In this document: positions 38,981-47,748 of the stretch, piece by piece | Layout: each line of letters starts with the position of its first letter | Position numbering within the stretch: position 1 is the stretch's first letter | Assembly (NCBI RefSeq): GCF_010120595.1 | Contig: NZ_CP038020.1 | Span: forward strand, 1,178,001-1,242,000 | From: Streptococcus thermophilus | GTDB lineage: Bacteria > Bacillota > Bacilli > Lactobacillales > Streptococcaceae | DNA: 64,000 bases | Direction of reading: 5' to 3' | Program-made: the position numbers and the translations under genes | The notes under the pieces: model-generated | What the model was told of the DNA's origin: nothing | The model's database searches: none | Seen by the model: only the letters and a program-made list of their open reading frames with translations

Positions 38981-40015
38981 ATGATTGCTATGGAAACGAT
39001 TGAAAAGCTGAGCAGAGAAAAACTTCCTAAGATAACTGTCTTGGCTGGCGAGGATTTAGGTCAGTATAGTCAAGCTAAAGAAAAATTTTTAAAACAAATT
39101 GGATTTGATTCAAGCGACTTGACCTATTCCTATTTTGATATGTCCGAGACTGATTATCAGGATGCTGAACTCGATTTGGAAAGTATGCCTTTTTTTGCAG
39201 ATGAAAAGGTAGTTATTTTTGATCATTTCGCAGATATGACGACTGCTAAAAAGTCTTATCTAGATGAAAAAGCATTGAAACGTCTTGAAAATTATCTTCA
39301 ATCACCTGTAGAAACAACACGTCTTGTATTAATGGCTTCTGGAAAGCTCGATGGGAAGCGTCGGTTGGTTAAACTCCTAAAACGTGATGCTTTGGTACTT
39401 GAAGCTAACTCTTTAAAGGATACAGAGCTTAGAACTTATTTTCAAAAACAGGCACATCAAGAGGGACTCACTTTTGATAAAGGGGTATTTGAGGAACTCT
39501 TAGTCAAGTCAAGTTTTGATTTTTCAGATATTCAAAAGAATCTGGCGTTTTTAAAAGGATATAAAACTGAAGGGAATATCTCATCGCAAGACATTACGGA
39601 GGCTATTCCTAAAAGTTTACAAGATAACATTTTTGATATGACTCAACTTCTTTTGAGAGGACAGATTCAAGATGTTCGTGAATTGGTTCATGATTTACGA
39701 TTGCAAGGAGAAGATGAGATTAAGTTGATTGCTGTTATGTTGGGACAATTCCGCACCTATCTGCAAGTCAAATTGTTATCTGCTCAAGGTAAAAGCGAGC
39801 AACAAATTGTTTCAAGTCTTTCAGACTATCTAAGTCGGAAAGTTAATCCATTTCAGGTTCGCTATGCTATAAGAGATAGTCGTCATTTATCAGTTGCATT
39901 TTTAAAGACAACGATTAAGACTCTGGTTGAGACAGACTACCAGATAAAAACAGGAACTTTAGATAAAGATTATCTACTTGATTTAGCACTTTTAAAAATA
40001 GCGTCAAACAGCTAA
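38981..40015 (+). CDS. holA: DNA polymerase III subunit delta
   Basis: 344 residues. The N-terminal KITVLAGEDLGQYSQAKEKF replaces a Walker A region, followed by YFDMSETDYQDAELDLES and FFADEKVVIFDHFAD, typical of HolA; the C-terminal helical domain (IKLIAVMLGQFRTYLQVK) completes the clamp-loader fold. It opens the sliding clamp. Two start candidates, ATG 38981 and ATG 38990: the first would give an almost leaderless mRNA. It precedes sodA by 94 bp, which has its own ribosome-binding site. Confidence 0.93.
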   Translation: MIAMETIEKLSREKLPKITVLAGEDLGQYSQAKEKFLKQIGFDSSDLTYSYFDMSETDYQDAELDLESMPFFADEKVVIFDHFADMTTAKKSYLDEKALKRLENYLQSPVETTRLVLMASGKLDGKRRLVKLLKRDALVLEANSLKDTELRTYFQKQAHQEGLTFDKGVFEELLVKSSFDFSDIQKNLAFLKGYKTEGNISSQDITEAIPKSLQDNIFDMTQLLLRGQIQDVRELVHDLRLQGEDEIKLIAVMLGQFRTYLQVKLLSAQGKSEQQIVSSLSDYLSRKVNPFQVRYAIRDSRHLSVAFLKTTIKTLVETDYQIKTGTLDKDYLLDLALLKIASNS

Positions 40016-40109
40016 AAAAATGGAAATTTCCAAGATTTTGTAAGCAAAATTTTTGAAAGCTCTATCACTTTATGGTAAGATGGAAAAAAATGAAAAGAGG
40101 ACCTTTACT

Positions 40110-40715
40110 ATGGCTATTATCCTTCCAGATCTTCCTTACGCTTACGATGCTTTGGAACCATACATTGATGCTGAAACAATGACTCTTCATCATGACAAAC
40201 ACCATGCAACTTACGTGGCGAATGCTAATGCTGCGCTTGAAAAACACCCTGAAATTGGTGAGGACCTTGAAGCGCTTTTGGCTGATGTAGAAAAAATTCC
40301 AGCAGACATCCGTCAAGCACTTATTAACAATGGTGGTGGACATCTTAACCACGCACTTTTCTGGGAACTTTTGTCACCAGAAAAACAAGAACCAACTGCA
40401 GAAGTAGCAGCCGCTATTAACGAAGCATTCGGTTCATTTGAAGCTTTCCAAGAAGTTTTCACTACGGCAGCGACAACTCGTTTTGGTTCAGGGTGGGCAT
40501 GGCTTGTGGTTAACGCAGAAGGTAAACTTGAAGTTGTTTCAACTCCCAACCAAGATACACCTATCTCAGACGGTAAAAAACCAATCTTGGCACTTGATGT
40601 TTGGGAACATGCTTACTACCTAAAATACCGTAACGTACGTCCAAACTACATCAAAGCCTTCTTTGAAATCATCAATTGGAATAAAGTTGCTGAGCTTTAC
40701 GCAGAAGCTAAATAA
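40110..40715 (+). CDS. sodA: Superoxide dismutase, Mn-type
   Basis: 201 residues from ATG 40110 (AGAGGA upstream); the in-frame upstream extension is not needed. Metal ligands are visible in [13 protein letters not shown] (His), [13 protein letters not shown] (His) and [14 protein letters not shown] (Asp, His); [13 protein letters not shown] and Mn-type residues indicate a manganese or cambialistic enzyme. It removes superoxide in the cytoplasm. Its terminator's T-run has been hit by ISL3 copy 3. Confidence 0.97.
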   Translation: MAIILPDLPYAYDALEPYIDAETMTLHHDKHHATYVANANAALEKHPEIGEDLEALLADVEKIPADIRQALINNGGGHLNHALFWELLSPEKQEPTAEVAAAINEAFGSFEAFQEVFTTAATTRFGSGWAWLVVNAEGKLEVVSTPNQDTPISDGKKPILALDVWEHAYYLKYRNVRPNYIKAFFEIINWNKVAELYAEAK

Positions 40716-40722
40716 GTCTAGA

Positions 40723-40753
40723 ATCATCCTCAGTCTTGAGGGTGTTTTTTTTG
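40723..40753 (+). terminator. sodA terminator
   Basis: CATCCTCA / TGAGGGTG hairpin plus T-run; ISL3 copy 3 is inserted at the end of the T-run (repeat TTTTTTTG). Confidence 0.85.
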
Positions 40754-42172
40754 GGCTCTTTGTCAACTGTAGTGGGTGACGAAAAGCTAACATCTAGAGA
40801 GGACCGGATAGGTCCTTTTTTTATGTATGTTCAGTGTGATGAAGACACGCTTCTTAAAGTTGATAAAGTTTCTAAAACCGAAGCCCAAACATTTGATGTC
40901 TTTGATCAACTTATTAGTCGCTTCAAGTTTCGCGTTTGAATAGTCCGTTTCTAGTGCGTTTTTGATGTATTGCTTGTGTCTAAGAAAAGTCCTAAAGACA
41001 GTTTGAAAATAATGATTGACCTTGCTCCTATTTTCCTCTATCAGTTCAAAGAACTCATCTACTCTCTTCTCCTGAAAGTGAAAAAGCAAAAGCTGATAAA
41101 GTGTATAGTAGTCAGTAAGCTCTTTTGAAAAGACTAGTGTCTTCGCAACAACTTCATGTGGTGCTAAAGTTTGGCGGAAAGTCTTTGAATAAAAAGAGTT
41201 GAGAGATAGTTTACGGCTGTCCTTTTGGAAGAGTCGCCAGTGATTTTTCAAGGCTCGATAGGGTAGTGACTTCTTATCGAACTGGTTCATAATTGCAATT
41301 CTTGTCTTTAAAAAGGCACGTCCAAGGTGCTGGATGATGTGGAAACGATCAAGAACGATTTTTGCGTTTGGAAAGAGCTTGCGAGCCAGTGGAATATAAG
41401 CTCCAGACATATCCATCGTGATAAACTGTACCTGTTGTCGGACTTTCAATGGATACTTCAAAAAGTAGTTTCGTATAGTAGTTTGGCGGCGATTATCAAG
41501 GATGGTTATGAGTTGGATTGTCTCATAGTTTTGAGCCACAAAAGCCAATTCCCCTTTCTTGAACCCAAACTCATCCCAGGACATAACAGCAGGGAGTTTG
41601 TCATAATGTTCCTTGAAAGTAAACTAATCAAGCTTACGATAGACAGTGGACGTCGACACGCGAAGTCTTCTTGCAATATCAGTTAGTGACACCTTCTCAG
41701 TTAGGAGTTGTGTAACTTTTTGTCGGACTAGATTGGAGATTTGGCAGTTTTTCTCAACGATAGATGTCTCAGCCACCGTTACTCTCCTACAATTTTTACA
41801 CTGGAAACGACGTTTTTTCAGACGTAGTAGAGTTGGCGTTCCCGCTTGCTCGAGAAGAGGGATTTTAGAAGGCTTTTGAAAGTCGTACTTGATCATCTTT
41901 CCATGGCAATGAGGACATGATGGTGCAGGGTAATCAAGTTTTGCTTGAATCTCGATATGAGTGTCAGTTTCAAAAACAAGTGAAATCTTGATATTTTGGT
42001 CTTTGATTCCGATTAATTCTGTGTTATTCTTAATAAGTCTCATAAGTTCTTCCTAATGATGGTTTGGTTGCTTTTCATTATAGTTCTTATGGGACTTTTT
42101 GTGTACACTCAAAAAGCTCTATAATCCCTACAGTAGTTTTACCCACTACAGAAATTATAGAGCCTTTTTTTG
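40746..42172 (-). mobile_element. ISL3-family element (IS1193-like) copy 3 with perfect 8-bp target duplication
   Basis: The element itself is 40754-42164 (1411 bp), inverted relative to copies 1 and 2, with GGCTCT ends at both sides. TTTTTTTG is present at 40746-40753 and at 42165-42172, a clean ISL3-type duplication in the T-run of the sodA terminator. This shows a simple, fairly recent insertion. Confidence 0.93.
40787..42043 (-). pseudogene. ISL3-family transposase, nonsense-mutated (copy 3)
   Basis: 418-codon frame identical in length to copy 1, with CPHCHGK, CKNCRR, LTDIARRLRVSTSTVY and the catalytic core. Here codon 101 is an intact CAA, but codon 140 is TAG in place of CAG (after TVYRKLD), splitting the helix-turn-helix part from the catalytic part. 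The remaining 278 codons are open. Confidence 0.88.
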
Positions 42173-42176
42173 TAAT

Positions 42177-43610
42177 ATGGTTGTAAAATCTCCTTGCTTT
42201 TTGTACTATTATAGCTTAAACTATAATTGGTATGAAAAAAAGAAAAAATATTCAAGTGAAAAGTATAGTGGAAGCCGCCAAAAAACTAAATATAAGAAGA
42301 AAGATTCGCTAAAACAAGACCTTCAAAAAGACGTTAAGAAAGACAGTAAAGATAGTAAAAAAGATGTCGAAAGAAGCGACGAGAAGAATAACAAAAAAGA
42401 TAAGAAAAAGGTTTCTAAAAAATCAGTAGAAAAGAAACCAGTTGAGGAAACATCGGTACCAGTAGGACACAAGGAAAAAGAAGAAAAAACTGAAACCTTA
42501 TTACTTAGAAGTAAACGCTCTAAAAAATCTAGAGCGAAATCATTCAGTGATGATAAGAAACCTTATCTTATCTTAATTCTTCTGGGTGTAGTAGTTATTC
42601 TTGTGTTTGTTGCTATGCTTGCCTTAGCAGGGCGAGGAAAACAGGCTGGTCACACTGGGGACCTTGGGAACATTTTTGGTTCTAACTCTAAGGTAACTAA
42701 AAAAGAGGATAAGAAAAAAGAGGAAAAGGTAACTCCAACCAACAAGTCAGCTGAAGCTAAAAAAGCAGTCATGGAAGCAGATGCAGATACGATGTATGCT
42801 AATGGATTGTATTATGATTATGCTAACATGACATTGAACCAAGTGGTTGAAGCATTTATGGCTGATCAGGGAATCGAGTCTAGCCAAATTGCCTTCTCAT
42901 ATAAAAATACCAAGACAAATGAGCAATTCTCTATGAATGATACTCAGCCAATGACTGCAGGATCAACCTACAAATTGCCACTAAACATGCTTGTTATGGA
43001 TGAGGTTAATAGAGGGAAGCTTTCTTTAACTGAACGTTTTGATATTAATAATACTGAATATGAATATCAAGGAGAACATGATAAGTATGTTGCCTCCTTT
43101 GGTGGTGCAATGACCATCCCAGAGATGCAAGAATATTCTCTAGTTTATTCTGAGAATACGCCTGCCTATGCATTGGCAGAACGTCTTGGCGGTATGGAAA
43201 AATTCTATGGCATGCTTGATAAATACGGTAAGTCAAAAGGGAAAGTTAAAACTATTCAAATGCATGGTAATAAGACAACAACGGATTATTACATCCAAGT
43301 CTTGGATTACCTTTGGAAACACCAAGAGAATTATAAGAATATTCTCCACTATATTGGTGAGTCTTTCCCAAATGAATACTACAAAACTTATCTTCCTGGT
43401 TTAACCATCTATCAAAAACCAGGCTACGTTCGTGAAGCACTCAACGTTGATGCTATTGTCATGGAAGATACACCTTATATGGTAGCAATCTATACCGGTT
43501 ACCTTGGTGGTTCAACTGAGGAATCAGATGAAATTAGCGGTTGGGGTCTTCAACAATTGGGGATGCTCGCTTATGTTATTAATGAATGGCACCGTGTCAA
43601 TATGAATTAA
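42177..43610 (+). CDS. Membrane-anchored serine hydrolase (class A beta-lactamase fold)
   Basis: A Lys/Glu/Ser-rich N-terminal region (~150 residues), one membrane span (LILILLGVVVILVFVAMLAL), another charged linker, then a beta-lactamase-like domain with STYK in TAGSTYKLPLN (SxxK), SEN in VYSENTPAYAL (SDN-like) and a C-terminal strand near VAIYTGYLGG. It resembles streptococcal serine hydrolases of the PBP/beta-lactamase superfamily thought to act on the cell wall; not a resistance enzyme by itself. The start is doubtful: ATG 42177 lies in IS-proximal sequence, while the natural-looking ATG 42232 is one base out of frame across an A-rich run. Confidence 0.75.
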   Translation: MVVKSPCFLYYYSLNYNWYEKKKKYSSEKYSGSRQKTKYKKKDSLKQDLQKDVKKDSKDSKKDVERSDEKNNKKDKKKVSKKSVEKKPVEETSVPVGHKEKEEKTETLLLRSKRSKKSRAKSFSDDKKPYLILILLGVVVILVFVAMLALAGRGKQAGHTGDLGNIFGSNSKVTKKEDKKKEEKVTPTNKSAEAKKAVMEADADTMYANGLYYDYANMTLNQVVEAFMADQGIESSQIAFSYKNTKTNEQFSMNDTQPMTAGSTYKLPLNMLVMDEVNRGKLSLTERFDINNTEYEYQGEHDKYVASFGGAMTIPEMQEYSLVYSENTPAYALAERLGGMEKFYGMLDKYGKSKGKVKTIQMHGNKTTTDYYIQVLDYLWKHQENYKNILHYIGESFPNEYYKTYLPGLTIYQKPGYVREALNVDAIVMEDTPYMVAIYTGYLGGSTEESDEISGWGLQQLGMLAYVINEWHRVNMN

Positions 43611-43615
43611 TACTG

Positions 43616-43642
43616 AAAAGGCCGATTATTTCGGCTTTTTTT
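43616..43642. terminator. Terminator between the serine hydrolase gene and comC
   Basis: AAAGGCCGA / TCGGCTTTT stem with a T-run; A-run on the other side allows bidirectional use. Confidence 0.85.
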
Positions 43643-43650
43643 CTATACTA

Positions 43651-44298
43651 TTACATGAAGGTAAGAATTAGAACACTAATAAAGAGAAATGGGACAAAAG
43701 CGACTGTTTCATTAGGGTTTTTACGTACTAGGAAGTACATAAGCCCAAATGAGCAAGCTAGTTCAATAGCTATTAGTATTTTGGAAAATGGGAAAATGAG
43801 GGAGACACTGGCCAAATAGAGAAAATCACCTTCACCAATATTTAAACGTTTGATATATGACAGAACGGCTAAACTTATTCCTAAGCTAAAAGTGAGGTAG
43901 TGGTTTCCCAAACATAGGAGAGGTAGTGTTCCAAGAATCCAAATTAGAAGGGGATATGATTTATTTTTTAAATCAAAAATAGTTAGACAAAGACTGAAAA
44001 AAAGCAAATAGGTTCTTCCAAAATCTAGGTAGTTATAGAAATAAAGAAGAAGTATTCCTCCACAAAACAATTCCAAGAAGAGATAACGGTATGGGATAGA
44101 GCTTTGACATAACCGACATTTGAACCTTAAGAAAAGTTGTGATAGGATCGGAATCATTTCGAAAAAACGTAACGGATGCCCACACTGATTGCAATGGCTT
44201 CTAGGAAAAATAATCGACTTCTCAGGAAAACGATCACAAATCAATCCAATAAACGAGCCTAAAGAGGTACCAAGAAAAAAATATAAAATACTAAGCAT
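43651..44298 (-). CDS. comC: Type 4 prepilin peptidase ComC
   Basis: 215 residues, seven to eight membrane spans. The cytoplasmic loop has the two CxxC pairs (CNQCG and CRLCQ) and the active-site aspartates lie in FDLKNKSYP and NIGEGDFLYLA (GxGD motif). It cleaves and prepares the pilin-like ComG proteins needed for DNA uptake. The first ~68 codons and the upstream region are duplicated at 44981-45178. Divergent from dpr. Confidence 0.92.
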   Translation of the reverse strand: MLSILYFFLGTSLGSFIGLICDRFPEKSIIFPRSHCNQCGHPLRFFEMIPILSQLFLRFKCRLCQSSIPYRYLFLELFCGGILLLYFYNYLDFGRTYLLFFSLCLTIFDLKNKSYPLLIWILGTLPLLCLGNHYLTFSLGISLAVLSYIKRLNIGEGDFLYLASVSLIFPFSKILIAIELACSFGLMYFLVRKNPNETVAFVPFLFISVLILTFM

Positions 44299-44353
44299 AC
44301 CTAACTATTCGAAAAAAGACAGAAAAAGCGTTTTACTTGTATTTTATTTATAA

Positions 44354-44367
44354 ATATTTTAAAATAT
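44354..44367. promoter_or_regulatory. Palindrome upstream of dpr
   Basis: ATATTTTAAAATAT, a perfect 14-bp dyad, 40 bp before the dpr ATG; repeated at 45234-45247 before the second copy. AT-rich dyads of this kind are candidate sites for a Fur/PerR-family repressor, and perR lies next door, but the match to a PerR box is not strong. Confidence 0.4.
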
Positions 44368-44406
44368 AGACATAAACAATAATGGTTCTAAATAAGGAGA
44401 AAGAAT

Positions 44407-44928
44407 ATGACAGATTCAATTAAAGAAACAATCAAGGAAACAGTTAACCATCAAGCAGAGACACCAACAAACACAAAAACCAAAGCAGTATTAAATCAAG
44501 CGGTTGCCGATTTGTCTGTAGCAGCTTCTATTGTGCATCAAGTTCATTGGTATATGCGTGGTCCTGGTTTCCTTTATCTTCACCCAAAAATGGATGAATT
44601 AATGGATAGTTTGAATTCCCATCTTGATAAGATTAGTGAGCGTTTGATTACCATTGGTGGTGAACCATACTCAACTTTGGTAGAGTTTTCATCTAATTCA
44701 GGTTTGACTGAAACTACTGGTACATTTGATCAACCAATGTCTGATCGAATTCAGCTATTGGTTGATATATACAAATACTTGTCTGTCTTGTTCCAAGTTG
44801 GCTTGGATATCACAGATGAAGAAGGAGATGTTCCTTCAAATGATATCTTTACGGATGCAAAATCAGAAATTGATAAGACGATCTGGATGTTGACTGCAGA
44901 ACTTGGACAAGCACCAGGCTTGAAATAA
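44407..44928 (+). CDS. dpr: Dps-like peroxide resistance protein Dpr, copy 1
   Basis: 173 residues, ferritin-like. The ferroxidase ligands are in [10 protein letters not shown] (His47 region) and [13 protein letters not shown] (Asp74, Glu78), between subunits of a dodecamer that oxidises and stores iron, preventing Fenton chemistry in air. AAGGAG precedes the ATG. It is the original copy, divergent from intact comC. Residue 92 is Val; the second copy has Ile. Confidence 0.95.
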   Translation: MTDSIKETIKETVNHQAETPTNTKTKAVLNQAVADLSVAASIVHQVHWYMRGPGFLYLHPKMDELMDSLNSHLDKISERLITIGGEPYSTLVEFSSNSGLTETTGTFDQPMSDRIQLLVDIYKYLSVLFQVGLDITDEEGDVPSNDIFTDAKSEIDKTIWMLTAELGQAPGLK

Positions 44929-44980
44929 TCAAATTTTGAGTTAAGATGATTTTATGGAAGTCACGGCTCTACTTTTGGTG

Positions 44981-45178
44981 GCTTTGACATAACCGACATT
45001 TGAACCTTAAGAAAAGTTGTGATAGGATCGGAATCATTTCGAAAAAACGTAACGGATGCCCACACTGATTGCAATGGCTTCTAGGAAAAATAATCGACTT
45101 CTCAGGAAAACGATCACAAATCAATCCAATAAACGAGCCTAAAGAGGTACCAAGAAAAAAATATAAAATACTAAGCAT
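44981..45178 (-). pseudogene. Duplicated 5' fragment of comC
   Basis: The first 66 codons of comC (through CRLCQS) copied exactly; the frame then runs a few codons into the junction and stops at 44969. No catalytic residues remain. Confidence 0.93.
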
Positions 45179-45286
45179 ACCTAACTATTCGAAAAAAGAC
45201 AGAAAAAGCGTTTTACTTGTATTTTATTTATAAATATTTTAAAATATAGACATAAACAATAATGGTTCTAAATAAGGAGAAAGAAT

Positions 45287-45808
45287 ATGACAGATTCAAT
45301 TAAAGAAACAATCAAGGAAACAGTTAACCATCAAGCAGAGACACCAACAAACACAAAAACCAAAGCAGTATTAAATCAAGCGGTTGCCGATTTGTCTGTA
45401 GCAGCTTCTATTGTGCATCAAGTTCATTGGTATATGCGTGGTCCTGGTTTCCTTTATCTTCACCCAAAAATGGATGAATTAATGGATAGTTTGAATTCCC
45501 ATCTTGATAAGATTAGTGAGCGTTTGATTACCATTGGTGGTGAACCATACTCAACTTTGATAGAGTTTTCATCTAATTCAGGTTTGACTGAAACTACTGG
45601 TACATTTGATCAACCAATGTCTGATCGAATTCAGCTATTGGTTGATATATACAAATACTTGTCTGTCTTGTTCCAAGTTGGCTTGGATATCACAGATGAA
45701 GAAGGAGATGTTCCTTCAAATGATATCTTTACGGATGCAAAATCAGAAATTGATAAGACGATCTGGATGTTGACTGCAGAACTTGGACAAGCACCAGGCT
45801 TGAAATAA
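45287..45808 (+). CDS. dpr: Dps-like peroxide resistance protein Dpr, copy 2
   Basis: 173 residues, differing from copy 1 only by Val92Ile (GTA to ATA at 45560). Promoter region, palindrome and ribosome-binding site are fully duplicated, so both copies should be expressed and co-assemble. It is followed directly by perR. The doubled dose of an iron-detoxifying protein next to the peroxide regulator may matter for aerobic growth (inference). Confidence 0.95.
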   Translation: MTDSIKETIKETVNHQAETPTNTKTKAVLNQAVADLSVAASIVHQVHWYMRGPGFLYLHPKMDELMDSLNSHLDKISERLITIGGEPYSTLIEFSSNSGLTETTGTFDQPMSDRIQLLVDIYKYLSVLFQVGLDITDEEGDVPSNDIFTDAKSEIDKTIWMLTAELGQAPGLK

Positions 45809-45896
45809 TCAAATTTTGAGTTAAGATGATTGTCAAGAGTTCCTTTAAAAGTGTATAATAGATACAAAATTCTTTTAGAAGAAGAGAGGCGGCGAT

Positions 45897-46334
45897 ATGT
45901 CTGATCATCGACATAGTCTAGGTGTTTACGAAGATATCTTGAATCAGTTAAAAGCTAAAGGGATTCGATTAACCGAATCCCGCAAAGCTGTTATCCGCTA
46001 TTTGATGACGTCTGATCAACATCCTAGTGCTGATGTGATATATTATGACCTTCTCCCTGATAATCCAGGTATGAGTTTAGCAACGGTCTATAACAACTTG
46101 AAAGTGTTAGTCGAAGAGGGAATTGTCTCTGAAATTAAGGTTAATAATGATAATACAACATATTATGATTTTATGGGGCATGACCACTTAAACATTGTTT
46201 GTGAAAAATGTGGTCAAATTACTGATTTATATTTACCGATTCCGTCTTTCAAAGAAGAGGTAGAATCGCAAACAGGATTTCGCATCACTCGTGAGCAAAT
46301 GATTTTGCATGGCGTTTGTCCGAATTGTCAATAG
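45897..46334 (+). CDS. perR: Fur-family peroxide/metal-responsive repressor (PerR type)
   Basis: 145 residues. N-terminal winged helix (LTESRKAVIRYLMTS, LATVYNNLKVLVEEGIV), then metal-binding segments FMGHDHLNIVCEKCGQ and a second CxxC in HGVCPNCQ that hold structural zinc. Streptococci normally have a single Fur homologue and it acts as PerR, sensing peroxide by metal-catalysed oxidation and controlling dpr and metal uptake; position next to dpr supports this. Promoter TATAAT at about 45856-45861. Fur itself cannot be ruled out on sequence alone. Confidence 0.88.
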   Translation: MSDHRHSLGVYEDILNQLKAKGIRLTESRKAVIRYLMTSDQHPSADVIYYDLLPDNPGMSLATVYNNLKVLVEEGIVSEIKVNNDNTTYYDFMGHDHLNIVCEKCGQITDLYLPIPSFKEEVESQTGFRITREQMILHGVCPNCQ

Positions 46335-46339
46335 ATAAG

Positions 46340-46367
46340 AGCCTAAGTCAAATAGACTTGGCTTTTT
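46340..46367 (+). terminator. perR terminator
   Basis: GCCTAAGTC / GACTTGGC stem and TTTTTG tail. Confidence 0.8.
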
Positions 46368-46443
46368 GTCTAGGTACATAATAATCTATAAAGGTTTTCA
46401 AAATTATCTTGTCATGCCTTGAGCTTTTTGCTAAAATATTTCT

Positions 46444-46650
46444 ATGAAAACATTATATGACGTTCAACAGTTGTTGAAGCAGTTTGGGGTAGTAGTTTAC
46501 TTGGGTAAAAGGCTCTATGATATCGAGATGATGAAGATTGAACTGGAAGCGCTTTATAAGAATGCTTTGATAGACAAGGAAAACTATCTTATTGCTGAAA
46601 TGATTTTACGACGTGAACATCAGATTGAAATGGAGAAGGAAAATGAGTAA
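46444..46650 (+). CDS. yqgQ: YqgQ family protein (DUF910)
   Basis: 68 residues; YDVQQLLKQFGVVVYLGKRLYDIEMM is the typical YqgQ opening. A small helical cytoplasmic protein of unknown function that is consistently encoded just before glucokinase in Firmicutes. Its stop overlaps the glcK start by 8 bp, so translation is coupled. Confidence 0.9.
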   Translation: MKTLYDVQQLLKQFGVVVYLGKRLYDIEMMKIELEALYKNALIDKENYLIAEMILRREHQIEMEKENE

Positions 46651-47611
46651 GAAACTCTTAGGTATTGACCTTGGTGGAACAACTGTTAAGTTTGGTATTT
46701 TGAATGCAGATGGTGAAGTTCAAGAAAAATGGGCTATTGGAACAAATACGTTTGAAAATGGTAGCCACATTGTTCCTGACATTGTAGAATCTTTGAAACA
46801 CCGTTTGGAATTGTATGGACTTACTGCTGAAGATTTTATTGGAATTGGTATGGGATCTCCAGGTGCAGTTGACCGAGAAAATAAAACAGTAACGGGTGCC
46901 TTTAACTTGAACTGGGCAGAAACTCAAGAAGTTGGCTCTGTTATTGAAAAAGAACTTGGTATTCCATTCGCTATTGATAATGATGCTAATGTGGCTGCAC
47001 TGGGTGAACGTTGGGTTGGTGCTGGTGCTAACAATCGGAATGTTGTCTTTGTAACATTGGGTACAGGTGTTGGTGGCGGTGTCATCGTTGATGGTAAATT
47101 AATTCATGGTGTTGCCGGTGCTGGTGGGGAAATTGGTCACATTATTGTTGAACCTGACACAGGATTTGAGTGTACTTGCGGAAACAAGGGGTGTCTGGAA
47201 ACTGTAGCTTCAGCAACAGGTATTGTACGTATAGCACATCATTTGGCAGAAAAATACGAAGGAAACTCTTCTATTAAAGCTGCTGTAGACAATGGTGAGT
47301 TTGTGACAAGTAAAGATATTCTCGTAGCTGCTACTGAAGGTGATAAGTTTGCTGACAGCATTGTTGATAAAGTCTCTAAATACCTCGGACTTGCAACAGC
47401 AAACATCTCAAACATTCTTAACCCAGATTCTGTCGTTATCGGTGGTGGTGTTTCTGCCGCAGGAGAATTCTTGCGTAGTCGTGTTGAAGGATACTTTACA
47501 CGTTATGCATTCCCACAAGTTCGCCGTACAACAAAAGTGAAATTAGCGGAGCTTGGAAATGATGCAGGAATCATTGGAGCTGCTAGTCTTGCTTATAGTA
47601 TTGACAAATAA
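46643..47611 (+). CDS. glcK: Glucokinase (ROK family)
   Basis: 322 residues from ATG 46643, with GGAGAAGGA upstream. ATP-binding LGIDLGGTTVKFG at the N-terminus, catalytic Asp in AIDNDANVAALGE, and the ROK zinc motif CTCGNKGCLE. It phosphorylates free glucose, important in S. thermophilus because lactose is split inside the cell by beta-galactosidase. Operon with yqgQ. Confidence 0.96.
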   Translation: MSKKLLGIDLGGTTVKFGILNADGEVQEKWAIGTNTFENGSHIVPDIVESLKHRLELYGLTAEDFIGIGMGSPGAVDRENKTVTGAFNLNWAETQEVGSVIEKELGIPFAIDNDANVAALGERWVGAGANNRNVVFVTLGTGVGGGVIVDGKLIHGVAGAGGEIGHIIVEPDTGFECTCGNKGCLETVASATGIVRIAHHLAEKYEGNSSIKAAVDNGEFVTSKDILVAATEGDKFADSIVDKVSKYLGLATANISNILNPDSVVIGGGVSAAGEFLRSRVEGYFTRYAFPQVRRTTKVKLAELGNDAGIIGAASLAYSIDK

Positions 47612-47620
47612 TGAGATAAG

Positions 47621-47657
47621 GTGCGCCTAACCGGATAAGGGAAGGTAGCACTTTTTT
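47621..47657 (+). terminator. Possible glcK terminator
   Basis: GGTGC / GCAC(T) arms with an internal CCTAACC-type secondary hairpin and six T. Confidence 0.45.
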
Positions 47658-47748
47658 GTTGAAAAACGTTTACAATTATCCAATCTCTGCCATTTTATTG
47701 AAAATGTGGTATACTTGAAAGGTTGAAATAAATAATAAAGAGGAAAAG

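Larger units (their letters stand above)
44101..44951 (+). repeat. Left copy of an 851-bp direct duplication (comC 5' end + dpr)
   Basis: Identical, apart from a G/A difference at 44680, to 44981-45831. It contains the first 66 codons of comC, the divergent promoter region and all of dpr. The copies are 29 bp apart. Confidence 0.95.
44981..45831 (+). repeat. Right copy of the 851-bp duplication
   Basis: Same content as 44101-44951. The 29 bases 44952-44980 between the copies (starting TTATGGAAGTCACGG) are in neither copy and look like filler at the junction. Confidence 0.95.

Noticed and set aside
42177..43610. Antibiotic-resistance beta-lactamase
   Set aside because: The SxxK fold is present, but the membrane anchor, long charged N-terminus and lack of a clear KTG motif fit a housekeeping cell-wall serine hydrolase better.
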